Origin: Rostratula benghalensis
Taxonomy: Eukaryota > Chordata > Aves > Charadriiformes > Rostratulidae
Length of the DNA stretch: 64,000 bases
Reading direction: 5' to 3'
NCBI GenBank assembly: GCA_013399305.1
Contig: VXAI01000013.1
Location: 7,401,132 to 7,465,131 of the forward strand
The notes below the pieces were generated by a model. It saw nothing but the letters and a program-made list of their open reading frames with translations, was not told where the DNA came from and did no database searches. The position numbers and the translations under genes were made by a program. Shown in pieces: positions 1 through 10,700 of the stretch (its first letter is position 1; every line of letters begins with the position of its first letter).

Positions 1-29
1 AATAAATAAATTAATATGTCTTGTAACAG

Positions 30-98
30 TATAACTCCTTCCTCCATATCAAATATATATGCTACAGAAATTAATAACCTTGAAATGGAATTACAAAA
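30..98 (+). CDS. Possible coiled-coil exon of the ANKRD26-family gene
   Basis: After an AG at 28-29 (TTGTAACAG) the frame reads ITPSSISNIYATEINNLEME, with a further LQ before a possible donor at 99 (AAA|GTACCT). TEINNLEMEL resembles the 'MELRIKDLESEL' coiled-coil segment near the family's C terminus. Read-through beyond 98 stays open to 205, so the 3' boundary is unsure. Its strand and position fit the gene whose end lies at 4997. Confidence 0.35.
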
Positions 99-2548
99 GT
101 ACCTTGGAAAATATAAAAAAGTTCATATTGAGACAAGCTCGTTAACCAGTCAAATCCCAATCAGATGCAAATATCTCCGGGTTTTTTGGTTTTATTATTT
201 TTACTAGAGCTCCAGTAATGAGGAATAAATTACAAACACTTGAAAAATTCTGTACATATAATTACAAACACTGACTGTAGCAAATACCAGTTCATAATGC
301 TCTGGAAGGAGGTTGGCTGAAATATGATAGAACTTGTGTGATAAGAAGGACGTACATGGGTAGTATTACTTGTCCTTTACAGGAGTAAAGAAATCTTTGA
401 CAAGGTCTCTTTGTCTTTTTATGATCCAGTCTACTGACTCCTGAATTGCTTGTAAATTGGCATGTAGCCATCCAGAACTAAATTGAATTAAGCAGATGAA
501 ACAAAAATATGAGATCCTGTTGGTGGTCTGTGCATGACAGTTTGGGAACTACTGCCTTAGTCCATAGCCTAAGGGAAGGAATGTCTGCTGCAAGTGCCAC
601 AGGGAGATTCTGGGCCTGGAGCCTTGTTGTTAGGTTGTTGTCAAGCTGTGCCAAAGACTAGTGAAATTGAATGTGGGAGCCTTGACACAGAAAAGAATAG
701 TCAACTCTGCTGCAACTAGTGTGAGTTAGTTGTTTTATGAAGCCAGTTTTCCTACATAATGTGAGAAAGAGAATGTCTGTTTCCTACTGTATCTCTCAAT
801 TTCAGTCTCTCTTCTGATTTCGTTTTTCATCTGCACTCTTGTATTGTAGCAGTCTTTGTACTGTTAGCTTTTTTATTTGCTTCATTTACATATAGGTTAT
901 GTTCTTATTTCTCACTGACAACCTTTGAACTTAAGGCCGTTTTTCTGTCTTCTTCAGCTCCTTAATCAAAAATCTGTTCTTCCCTCTTCTGTGCAGCCAG
1001 ATACATGACAAGGTTTGTAGCCAGTGTTGTTTCATGTTGGGTGGTATTTTATACTGGAAATGTTTTGTCTACTCATGTTTTTAGGTTTTGATTAAAACTT
1101 ACTGATGCATTCAAGTTTTCCTAATACTCCAAATATTTTTGACTTGTGTTTGTCCAAGTGAAAGAATGGCTGCTGCCAGGTACATTTGTTCTCTATGTAT
1201 TTGTGATGTTATGGGTTCTGTGGTAGTTAACAATCTGTAAGATGACAGATTTAATCTGTTACAATGGAGCTTCTTTAGACTATAGAAGTAGGCTGGTTTA
1301 CCCTCCTTGCCAGTTCTGATAACCAAAATTTTCTTGGTAGTAAGAGGGGTTGTGCCTAGGGAACCAGTGCTGTTCTGAATTTGAGTTCCTAGAATCTATG
1401 TGTCTTCTCATGGAGTCTTACAGGATCCAGCTTACTCTGTGTTCCAAGCAACCCATGTGGGTAAGTAATAAGTCAACACCGCTTTCTGGAAAAGCATTAT
1501 TGAGAAGGTGACTGCTGCAAGGGAACACAGTCTGTTACTGCCTGAAGAGATGCACAATGAGATGAGAAGTACCTACTCAGGAGATTTGGGATAGTCAGCT
1601 ATGATGCCTTTTCCAGGGGGGTAGGTAGGGAGGAAGGAGAACAGTGGAGGCAAGTTAGAGTCCTCAAAGGTGTGTTTTGCCTGGCTTTTCAGAAATCAGT
1701 GTGTTGTCGTTACTTCCACCTATTTCTCATCCTTAGGCATGGATGAGAATCACAAAGATGTTTATGGAATGTATAAGATGAAAACAAACTCTTTTTCTTC
1801 TCTTGATTCATCCACACATGTTGCAGAGGGTCCTGTGGACCTTCTGATTATTGTGAAGCTCCAGAAACCAGGGAAAGTAGTTTCGGTTTGGGGTCATCTT
1901 GTGGTCTAGGCATTATTTTTTCTGGTTTTCTCTTACCTCATTTCATGTGTTAGGGGGTCTTTTCTCCCTAGGATTTTGATGCTGTTTGTACCTGCTTGGA
2001 AACAATTGGAGGCTTGGGGATTTGGGGGTCCTTTTCTGTTGTTCTTTCAACTTTGTGCTCACCTCTTCTAGCTGTGAAGACATGAAATAAAGACATGGAC
2101 TATTTCAATCAAATACCACTGAGTGGTAGTTCCTCTGGAGGAGCTGGTGAATTTGGTTACAGCTGTCCCTGTAGTCCTGGAGAGGGGGCCCTTCCCTCCA
2201 CTTTGCTGGTTTATGGCCCTGCTTCTTTGGCCCTTGGAGCTACTGCCAGTTACTGCTTCTCTTGCGAGGGCATGCAGAGGGCTGCCCTTCCTCAGACTCA
2301 CGCTCTCTATGGCCTGTTGAGTACATTGTGCAGTGTTTCAGATCTGATGGGGGGTTTTTGTTTTGTTTTTTGGTTGTTGCTGGTGTGTTGCTAGGTAAGT
2401 ATGCTCATTTCTTAAAATACTTGTTACCCCATGGATTCAGCAATAATATCAGAGAATCACGCTGAGCCTTCATAGTAAAGAAACAGCCACAGCTCCGTCA
2501 GCCTCTCCACGTGATCCCAGCCCTTCAGCATCTTTGTGGCTGTCATAG
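99..2548 (+). other. Presumed intron sequence of the ANKRD26-family gene
   Basis: The family usually has further coiled-coil exons here, but I could not identify them with confidence. A small exon-like segment, 1421-1457, ends at a strong donor (GTAAGTAA), and its AG acceptor follows CTTAC. It could correspond to the 'PCVGN' linker of the family. A second candidate lies at 957-1011 after TTCTTCAG. Both are too short to call. A GC-richer stretch at 2,110-2,330 is not recognised. Confidence 0.4.
517..554 (-). mobile_element. hAT-Charlie-like terminal remnant
   Basis: Read on the minus strand, the segment begins CAGTAGTTCCCAAACTGT and continues into CAGACCACC. This resembles the terminal inverted repeat of ancient Charlie-type hAT elements (CAGTGGTTCTCAAACTGTGG...ACCAC). 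Only one end is visible and there is no target-site duplication. Confidence 0.35.
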
Positions 2549-2707
2549 GCCTGGGAACTGTGTGGTATCTTTTCTGGAAATCAATATCTGTGTGTCATGG
2601 GCTTAATGGAAAAAAATATGTCACAAGTATCATCAAATGTAAACAATAGCATACAGCAATTGGGCTACATCTCTTCAAAAGATCTGATTTCTTATGAAGA
2701 CTTTGAA
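2549..2707 (+). CDS. Possible upstream exon of the ANKRD26-family gene
   Basis: A stop-free segment ends at a good donor (GAA|GTAAGA) in phase 0. It joins in frame to the exon at 3509, giving ...ISSKDLISYEDFE-VRREL. The segment SSNVNNSIQ recalls the Ser/Asn-rich linker ('TSS---SNNSMENYL') that precedes this point in family members. The acceptor is uncertain. TGTCATAG ending at 2548 gives 159 nt (53 codons), while a weaker one near 2627 would shorten the exon. The N-terminal part is not recognised, so this could be a lineage-specific exon or a chance frame. Confidence 0.35.
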
Positions 2708-4848
2708 GTAAGAATCATAAGTGGGAGTAATTTAATTGGTAGCAATAACCAACTTCTAGGGGAGAAAGGGGCAAGCGCTCCTTTCTGGCGATCCAAGCTG
2801 ATTTTGGTTACTTAATAAAACCCACAGCACTTGCTGTGTCAAAGCCGTAGCTGTTGCCATCTGTTCTTAGTACAAAGATCACAGGAAAAAAAGTGTGCAC
2901 TTCTATACTTTTATATGTGTGTCTCATGGTATTTGCAGTAACAATATCTTATCCTGTCAGGATTTGTCTTTGTTCTGTAGGAGCTCTTTCAATTTGCCAT
3001 CTTGAGTCAGAGAAAAGAAGAACATTGGCACGTGCTGTTTTCTATATAATGGTGTATGTCCATCTTGCAGCAGCTGCTGTTCCATCTCTTCTCTTACGAA
3101 GTTGCAGAAGGTGGCCTCAACTGAATTTATCCCTATGGATGGCATTTATGCTTATTTCAGCATTTAGCTGACACTCTGCTCATGTATTTGTTGATAAAAT
3201 TTAGCCATACTGTCACTGTAATACCTCCACTGTGCTTTCTTCCTGTTTAAATGCCCAGCTATAAATCAGCTGGATTGTTTCGTGCTACACTTAATGTTGC
3301 TCAGCAATGAGAATGCTTCAGCCTGGCTTACCAAGAGGTTCTCTTCATTAAAAATCAAACCCCAGACCAAGATTGTCTCTCTTTGGGTTGATATTTTTTT
3401 TAGTTTTTATGACTTATTATGTGTGGGTTTTAACAATGTCTTAGAAGGTTAAAATTACAAAAATGTAACTGTTAAACTATTAACTGTATGTTTTCTGTAT
3501 AACTTTAGGTACGGCGGGAACTGGATGAAAAAATCACTAAAGAACTTGAACAGGGTAATGTGTCATTATGTTAGGAATGTCCCTAAGGAAGATGACTGCC
3601 CTTAACTCTTGAAAATAGTGGTTTGAAAGTTGTCATGTTCCTGTGCTAAGCACAGGGGGTGCTATGACAGATTCCCAGTTTACATTTGAATGTGAAAAAT
3701 ACTCTTTTATCAAAAGGTCACATAGAATGTTAAGCAGTTGCCTTAAAAAAAAAAAAAAGTGGAAAGAACACTAACCCATTTCCTCCCACACCGATACACT
3801 TGCTTAAGCTGAAGTCCCCTTTCACCAGAATTAATCCTCAAGCACAAACATCAAAACATGAAAGAAGCCCTGAGACAAGATTTTAATACACTTCAGCCAT
3901 CGCTTCTCCTTCCATGTGTAAATCAATTGCATTCAGCTCTAACCCACACCACAGGCATCCTCTGCTGTTAATTCTTGATTTTTGCTGTCTCCTGTTCAGC
4001 GCTTGTATTTGTAAATTTTATGTTGCAGTCTTTATGAATGAGGAAAAAGAATATAATCAGTGACCAAAGATATCTTGTCTTTAGGGAAAAGTCATTCAGC
4101 AGTGTTTATGCAAACATATGGCGAGTTGAACACTTGTAATCTGTAGCATAAAACATGCTCATAATACAAGGCCAAATGTCCAAAGAGGAATTCCACTTAT
4201 TTCATGATAATTGTCTCCTAGGAGTCATAGAGTAGGTTTGGGGACACTGTCTGAAAGAGGTGGCTGGAGAAAGATGGCAAAGGTGGGTTTGCTTGCATTT
4301 GAGTACGTGTTCTCATGGAAGAAAGAAGGTTTTGCCAGGACAAGTTACAAAGATGCTCCTCAGAGAAAGTGGCAGGCTGGGAAAGTTGTCCTGGCCTGAC
4401 CGCAGTGCAGAGGTGTTTGTGTTTTCATAGACTGATTCTTTTAAAGTCTGCCACAACAAATGCAGGTGCTGGTTTTTAGGAGTAATGTTCCAATAAACCA
4501 CTGGTTTGATTGTTCAAGGAAAACAGACACTTGAGGTTGAAGAGGTCTGCAGGGGGCTAAATTTAGCACTGGTATAAGCAGGAGTCATTTGTGGATTCCC
4601 TGAAGGTGTTTCAATGTGTAGCCTCTGGAATTTCTTTCACAAGCTTTATAAATACTGTTAACTGATACAGAAACATGGAAAAAATGGGTTTCTTGCTTTG
4701 TGTCTAGCCCTTTCGTTATGTCCCTTGGAAGGTTTTAAATCTCTTTCTGAATTGCAGTCTTTCCAGTTGTCCACAATGTTTTAACAGTGACTTAATTGGC
4801 ATTGTGTGCTGTAAAAGTAACACCAGCTATTTTGTCTCTTCTCCCTAG
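2708..4848 (+). other. Introns around the ANKRD-like penultimate exon
   Basis: Apart from the 46-nt exon at 3509-3554, this is AT-rich intron sequence with a 14-A run near 3,746. No transposon was recognised. Confidence 0.55.
3509..3554 (+). CDS. Penultimate exon of the ANKRD26/CCDC144-family gene
   Basis: This 46-nt exon encodes VRRELDEKITKELEQ plus the first base of the Ala codon that the terminal exon completes. The acceptor is ATAACTTTAG and the donor is G|GTAATG. It matches the family segment 'M-QELDKNITRELE-AAAELESGS', and the join to 4849 keeps the frame. The 15 residues are strongly coiled-coil-like. Confidence 0.82.
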
Positions 4849-4997
4849 CCACTGCTGAACTTGAAACTGGATCTGCTGGAGCTTCTCCCATGGTATCTAC
4901 TGATGGATCTTCAAAAAATTTCCACGTTGACCAAGATCCCCTTTGCAGGGCAATACAGGAGTACCGTGATGTTTTAACCAAAAATTATTTGATTTGA
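4849..4997 (+). CDS. Terminal exon of an ANKRD26/CCDC144-family gene
   Basis: The acceptor is TTCTCCCTAG. The first two bases finish an Ala codon begun in the previous exon. The exon encodes TAELETGSAGASPMVSTDG, then a linker, then DQDPLCRAIQEYRDVLTKN-YLI and TGA. This matches, from memory, the conserved C terminus of the ANKRD26/ANKRD30/POTE/CCDC144 family: 'TAELESGS-ASP' followed by 'QDPLL-ASQEY-E-LKKNYMI' at the very end. Family members pair N-terminal ankyrin repeats with a long coiled coil, and ANKRD26 acts at centriole distal appendages. The gene next to LSM8 in human is ANKRD7, so this may be its longer avian counterpart, but I cannot separate the paralogues from this tail alone. Confidence 0.85.
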
Positions 4998-5002
4998 ATA
5001 AA
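4997..5002 (+). other. AATAAA overlapping the ANKRD-like stop codon
   Basis: The hexamer AATAAA begins on the last base of the TGA stop (4995-4997). If used, the 3' UTR would be only about 20 nt. An alternative ATTAAA lies at 5124-5129. Sequence alone cannot say which is functional. Confidence 0.4.
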
Positions 5003-5591
5003 ATAGAAAGGGAAAGGCAGGCTTTGGAAATCGTTTTGTTTACATAATGCACCTATGGTTTCCCATCCTACGGTTCAGATGTGAAAATGTGTTTATTGCA
5101 GTCTGAATGTAAATTCTAACTCTATTAAATGGATGTCAAGCACATTGCACTTACCTGTTTATTGATACATAGTTGTTTCATTTTGCACTCACAGTAAGAA
5201 CCACATCTATTTTTTTTCTGAGTAGCAGATGGACTAATCTTGATTCTTGAGCTTGACAGAACTGTCAAAACGTTTCTCATTAAGGTAGATGCATTATTTT
5301 GCTCTGCTCATGTTCTGTGTTTTAACAAAAGTATTCCCTTTGTTCTGTTTAATCCTTCCACTCTAGATGGTTTTTTTAATGCTTAGGGCATTATTTTATG
5401 TGCTTTGAGTCCGCTGCTTCAGTCCTGATGCAGTGAAAATATTTCTGCTGATAAAGGTTTACCAGGGTTCAAGCTGGAGAACAGGGCACTTTACATTGCT
5501 GTCACTTTATGCGCCTTAGCTTTAAAGTTGCTGTGAGTGCCTAGTAGTGCCAAGAAAGCTGTTCTGTGGTCTTTTTGGTGTGTTTATTTTG

Positions 5592-5862
5592 TATCACGGA
5601 ACCACAGGATGGGTGAGGTTGGAAGGGACTTCTGGAGGTCATCTGGTCCAGCCCCCTACTCTCCCTCCCCTCCCCCCCCCTGCTCAAGTAGTACCACCTA
5701 GAGCTGGTTGCCCAAGACCACGTTGGCTTTTGAGTATCTTCAAGGATGGAGACTCCACAGCCTCCCTGGACAACCTGTGCCAATGCTCAGTCACCCTTAC
5801 AGTAAAGAAGCATTTCCTGATGTTCAGCTGGAACTTTGTGTTTCATTTTGTGCCCTCATGGT
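5592..5862 (-). mobile_element. CR1 LINE 3' fragment
   Basis: The plus strand reads the reverse complement of a CR1 3' end. It starts with a TCACGGAACCACAGGATGG-like terminal motif, then GGTTGGAAGGGACTTCTGG, then the segment ending near TTTGTGCCC. The element is 5'-truncated and interrupted by a C-rich run at about 5,672-5,680. CR1 is the dominant avian LINE and does not leave poly(A) tails. Confidence 0.9.
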
Positions 5863-6732
5863 ATCCATGTTGATTTTCCTATTAAAAATTGCTGCAGCTG
5901 TAGACATTTGCAGTTCCTCCATCAATGCCTGTGGTGCACCTGAAACACTTTATGGGGGAGAGGGGAGAAGAAGAAGGAAAATTGATATATTAACTTTCAA
6001 TCTCCTCACTACTTGTGTGATAGGACAGCCAATCTTTTTGTGGCTGCTATCAGCTGATGAGAGGGTGGCTGTAGCCCAGATGCTAGCCAGTGTTGTGGGA
6101 CATCTGTGTCAACAAAGCAAGCAGTCTTACTTCTTTCAGGGAGGTACCAATTGTTACTGAAGATTTACAGTTGTCATTTCCTGTCTGCCAAAATCACTAG
6201 CAATCAGAAGATTATTGAAAAAGCCCCAATTCTGGAAAAGTAAGAATGGTTATACTGAGATTAATTGTGACTGGAAATATGTGGGTATTTACGCACTAAT
6301 TCAAGGACTTGAGTTAACAGGCAGTGAGGAAAACAATGAATGCTGTGAGACTATTCCTTTTTATATTTTGTGAAGTTAATACACTGTATTTAATTCCAGA
6401 TGTTCCCCTGATATTTAATAAACTTTGTAATCAAGTACTTGTCTTTGTTGTACTGTTCCCCTCTGTGACTTTGCTTTCCAGCCTGTTCCCTGCCCATACA
6501 ACTCCCCAGAGCTCTCCTCTGCTCGCTTCAGCTCTGTTCGTGGCTGTGTCTTCATCTCATCCTGGAGGCCAGGATGCATCTGTGCCCCTTTCCCCTGGGG
6601 AGGCTTGAAGCCCAATTCTGTTAAGATCCTGGACCAGAGTTGAGGCGTTGCTATCAACCAGTTCCCAGACTCTTCCTATATTTCAGAGCGATTCTTCTGG
6701 TGGTCTGGGCAGCAGAAAGTAGTAGGTGATGG

Positions 6733-6860
6733 GGAGGAGTCAGCATGGGTTTGCAAAGGGGGAAATTATACCATGCCCATCTGGTAGCCTTCTATGATGA
6801 TGCGAGTCATTCGGTGGACAGAGGGAGAGCAATTATCCAGGCATCACTGGCTTTTGCAAC
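6733..6860 (+). mobile_element. CR1 ORF2 reverse-transcriptase fragment
   Basis: The sequence reads SQHGFAKG-like in one frame, then HLVAFYDDASHSVDRGRA in another. This matches the CR1 RT segment 'QHGF-KG-SCLTNLVAFYDEVT--VDKGRAVD'. It is frame-shifted, short and non-functional. Being from the middle of ORF2, it is the remains of a longer, older insertion. Confidence 0.75.
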
Positions 6861-7399
6861 TTCTCTATACAGCCTTTTGTCTAAATTCTCTTCGCTGATT
6901 AAGCCTCTCTTGGTGTTACAGTGGAATCTTTGTCATCTTTGAAGTTTCTCAGCTGTAGCAGAGCACAGGGAAACTTTAGTGCTTTCATAAATAATGCTCA
7001 CCTGCTAAAAGGCAGAAGCATAAAACTCAGAATTACTTGATGGACATTATAAACTATGCAAGATGTTAAACTAGTCTCTGGATAAAATAAGGAGCCATCC
7101 CCTTCACCTACATAACAATCACCACTTAAATTATAACAATAGCTAACTCTACTAAGTATTTGAATTCTGTTCCATTTCTCATCAGACACCACTTCAGCTC
7201 ACATCCTGACCTTTTTAATTGAATGTGAGCTGACGACCTTTGAGGGTGGCAGCCTTGAGAGCCAGAAATGCAATTCCTAGGCCATTATAGTTACACAAAA
7301 GAAACTTAAAACCTTGCCTTGTCAAAGACCTTGAGTCATTTGCACTTCCTAGCCTTAAGCTGCACTTGTGCCTGACTGCTGTACCCAGGATGAGTTGGG

Positions 7400-7544
7400 A
7401 CAAGCGGTAGGAGAACACGGCCCCGAGCGAGGCGGCTGTTCCCGGCTGGCGTTGGCGAGCGCCCGTGTTCACGCGTTCTGCAGCTGAACCATGGAGATCA
7501 CCCTGCACGCTCCTGCTGCTCGTGACCCAGTTGTTCAGAGAAAG
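7400..7544 (+). promoter_or_regulatory. CpG-dense patch with a candidate first exon
   Basis: About 14 CpGs fall in roughly 120 bp, in sequence that is otherwise CpG-poor. At 7491 an ATG in an ideal Kozak setting (AACCATGG) opens the 18-codon frame MEITLHAPAARDPVVQRK. That frame ends exactly at a donor, AAAG|GTGGGC. The product is not recognised. The patch may be an orphan promoter or first exon of a non-coding RNA or short protein gene. Its strand is opposite to LSM8. Confidence 0.35.
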
Positions 7545-7646
7545 GTGGGCCCCAGCCCTATTGACTGTTTACCTCTTCATGTGCCCTGCTGTTGAAATCT
7601 GTTTCCAATCTAACTGAGGTTCTATTGTGTGGTATTTCCTCCGCAG

Positions 7647-7787
7647 CACCGCACATATTCAATCGGCATCAGCTCCTCAGACATTATCACTTCCTGCCTT
7701 GGCTTCTGTTCAGCTCTGCAACTCGCAGCAAAACTCCTGTAACTCCAGTCTGTCTACACGAAATGGTAGAGATGAAGAGGGTTTCAG
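7647..7787 (+). other. Exon-like segment after the CpG patch
   Basis: A 141-nt interval (a multiple of three) is bounded by a good acceptor, TTTCCTCCGCAG, and a good donor, CAG|GTAGTG. Two of its three frames are open throughout. Joined in phase 0 to the candidate exon ending at 7544, it would add 31 residues (HRTYSIGISSSDII...) and then stop, giving a 49-residue product. No family was recognised. Confidence 0.3.
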
Positions 7788-10700
7788 GTAGTGGTTGGGC
7801 AAGAACTGTTTCTATTCATTGGAAATGCTATAAATCGAGTTGGAATGGGCTGTAAATAGCTAGGGTTTGTATCACCATCTGGTTTTTCCCTGGTCTTTTC
7901 CACATACGTTATTTTAAATGCAAATCTGACATTCTGTTCCCTGCATCCGAGGATGCTACGTCACCTGCATGCTCCTTCAGTGCTAATACTGCAGATCCTT
8001 GCCACACACCACCAGCAACTCTGGCCAGTTTCCAGAAACATCACGGCGTTCACCTGCACATGGGTTTCCATCTGCATCATAAGCAGAGTTGAAGTCTGAA
8101 ATTACACAAGTGAGAATGCCCAAAGGCTTCAGCACAAAAATCCAAAGCAAGAACCATAACTGAAAAATACCGTTTTAGGATAGGAACCTTCCATGTGAAA
8201 TTCTAGTGAGGTAAAACATTTCTGAGTAGAGGATATTTTTTCACAATTCCTCAGCATTTCTCATGGTATGAATGACATGCACAATAATGGTAGCTGTGTT
8301 GAAGAGAATTTTGCTATAACGAGCACTGCCTAACCTGGTCATGTTCAATAGGTTTTTATCCTGCTTACTTTTTTTTTTTTTTTTTTTTTAATGGAATTCA
8401 CGGCTTCAAATCCAGATGTTTCAATTTCTCTGCATGTATAGTTTCCATGTAGAGCACTGTCATCATCACTGTTGAAAGCAACGACACCAAGTAAAAGCTG
8501 AGATAAACGTAGAGTATACAACAAAAAGTAGATGGCAGGAGAACCATTAGAGATGTTTTAGTGGACAAGACCAGTAGAACATGCACGTGCCCTGCTGCTC
8601 CCTTGAGTAACGACCGCCTTTTGTCTAAAAGTGCAAGCAGCAGGCAAGAAGTTGAGCACTGAGTGAAAATTCTTGGCACTGGGTGGCAGTGTCACTGATG
8701 TCAGGCTGAACGGCAGCAGCACGGTCATTCCACGCAAGTTCCAGAGTTCCTGGAACGTGCTGCAGAGCTCCAGGAAGGAAGGTGTTACAGCTTTTAGTGC
8801 TAGCAAGTAGTTCTTGGCAAAAGTTAGAATGCTATTGTCTTTTCAGCGTTGATCTCCACCTTTGTCAGTGGAGCTTTAATTTTCTTCAGTGAAAATGATG
8901 CTCCTAGGAGAAATGTCAGCATTTACTGTAAAAATTACTGTAAGAAAAAGGCCTCTAAGACAGAATATAGCACGCTGGAAGAGGCTATCAGAAAAGAAGT
9001 GCCAGGACAAATGCTTGGCTCTTCACTATCTCCTCTCATACCTTTTTAACCTAAGCCTGGTACAAGTTTCCCCCTGCTGATGGCAAGGCTTGGTCCGAAC
9101 AGATATCACCATCTGGGTTTTGTGGGGTTTTTTTGTGTCTGTGAAAACCTGATACATGAAGGATGCCTTATTATTTAACCAACAGGGAAGGTAAGACTGA
9201 TGGATATGACACAGCTTTTCTTTACCGCAACTGAAGAACTCTTTTTCAGCTAAAAAAAAAGAAATAATAATCCATAGACCTATTTTCATCAATAAACTGC
9301 AGTTTCCCCAACTAGAAATCAGAAATAAGAACACAATTAGTAAAAAATTAGTAGAGTTTTTGGCACACAGGTGCCAAAGGGTACCACAGGCCAAATACAA
9401 GTAGCAAGCACAAACCATTGTGATGCTGCACTGGCTTTTACTCGCGTTTGTAATTTCCAAGTCTCTTTAAACTGAGGCTTCTCCCTTCCTGAGAAGTGCC
9501 TTCAGGGTGATTGCCATTTAATTCCTAAAGGACCAACAGCTCATGACTTGTTATTTGTCACATTAACTGTGGAATAAATTAAATCCTTTCTTTCCAATGC
9601 ACAGACAGCACAACCCTGGTATTTAGGATCACTTCTGTATGAATCTGCAGAATAAAACCCTTTGCAGAGTGCAGGTTCAGGCAGCAGAGGAGAAGAGGCA
9701 GAATTATGCTATTGGGGGCACGAGGCACCCACTCAGGCACACAGATCTGGTACATTTGCTGTGGAAGTAGCGTGGCAACGGCCACGAGATAAATCTATCA
9801 TGATACAAACCACCCAGATTTCATCTTCAGCTCTAGCACAGTGCATTTGAGACGTCTCACAGGTGCTTTGCTTATAAAATGGATAGAAGAATAAACACGA
9901 ACTCCAGGGATTACAGGCCATAGCTGACAGCAAAGGTTGAGTCACACAGAAATTCTCCACTGTTGGAATACATCCTCAAAACAGAATCCCTCTTCTTTCA
10001 ATCCAGTAACTGCCAACTCTGATTGCAAACATGTGAAGTGGACATGAAGGCACTTCACAGGGATTACAGCTAGGGAAGCTGTGGCCCACAGAAGGTGGCT
10101 TCTGCGTTGCTTCATGCACACCAATGAATCTAATGAACCTCTTGATAAGCAGCTCAGTCATGTCACTGGAGACATCCTTTTCCAGGACTAGGTAAGACTT
10201 GCCCTTTAACTCCAAGCTCTCTATTAAATAAACAAAAGGAGGAAGTGACCAGCCTAGGGCAATGCAGGAAACTTAATGGAATATGGCAATTACCTCCAAT
10301 TCAGCGTTACTTCCTTTTGTCCTTAGCATCACCTTTCTCTGCACTGCTCGTTTTTGTAAAATTGGTTTATTACTCTGCAAGGACTCACTGGATTTTACTG
10401 AACATCACCTGTTATTTATCTGTATCTAGGCTTTTAACAGGAAAAGACAGTTTCCAAGAACACTATGGGCTATGACCCCTTTTTCTTATCATCTCAGCAG
10501 GGCTCTTCATGTACCCTGAGAAACCAGGTGACAGCCCTACTCACTGGGCATGCCTTCAAGTCTGAAAAGGCAGTTATTCTTTTTTTCTTGAGAGTACTTT
10601 TCCCCTCCAGTGAGAATAAAGCAGAGGCTTTTTGCAGGCAATCCAACTCTTCATCTCCTAGGAGGTATTTGCTTTGCTACATCTCTACAACTGGTAGGAA

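Larger units (their letters stand above)
5003..7399. other. Intergenic region downstream of the ANKRD-like gene
   Basis: The region contains the possible 3' UTR of the ANKRD-like gene and two CR1 fragments (5592-5862 minus, 6733-6860 plus). The rest shows no gene structure that I can support. Confidence 0.6.

Noticed and set aside
957..1011. Exon-like piece after TTCTTCAG in the ANKRD-like gene
   Set aside because: The frame that would fit the family ends in a stop. The open frame has no family similarity, and the donor (GTTTGT) is weak.
9026..9460. 144-codon minus-strand open frame
   Set aside because: The start is TTG. The content is low-complexity hydrophobic residues from T-rich DNA, with no recognised family.
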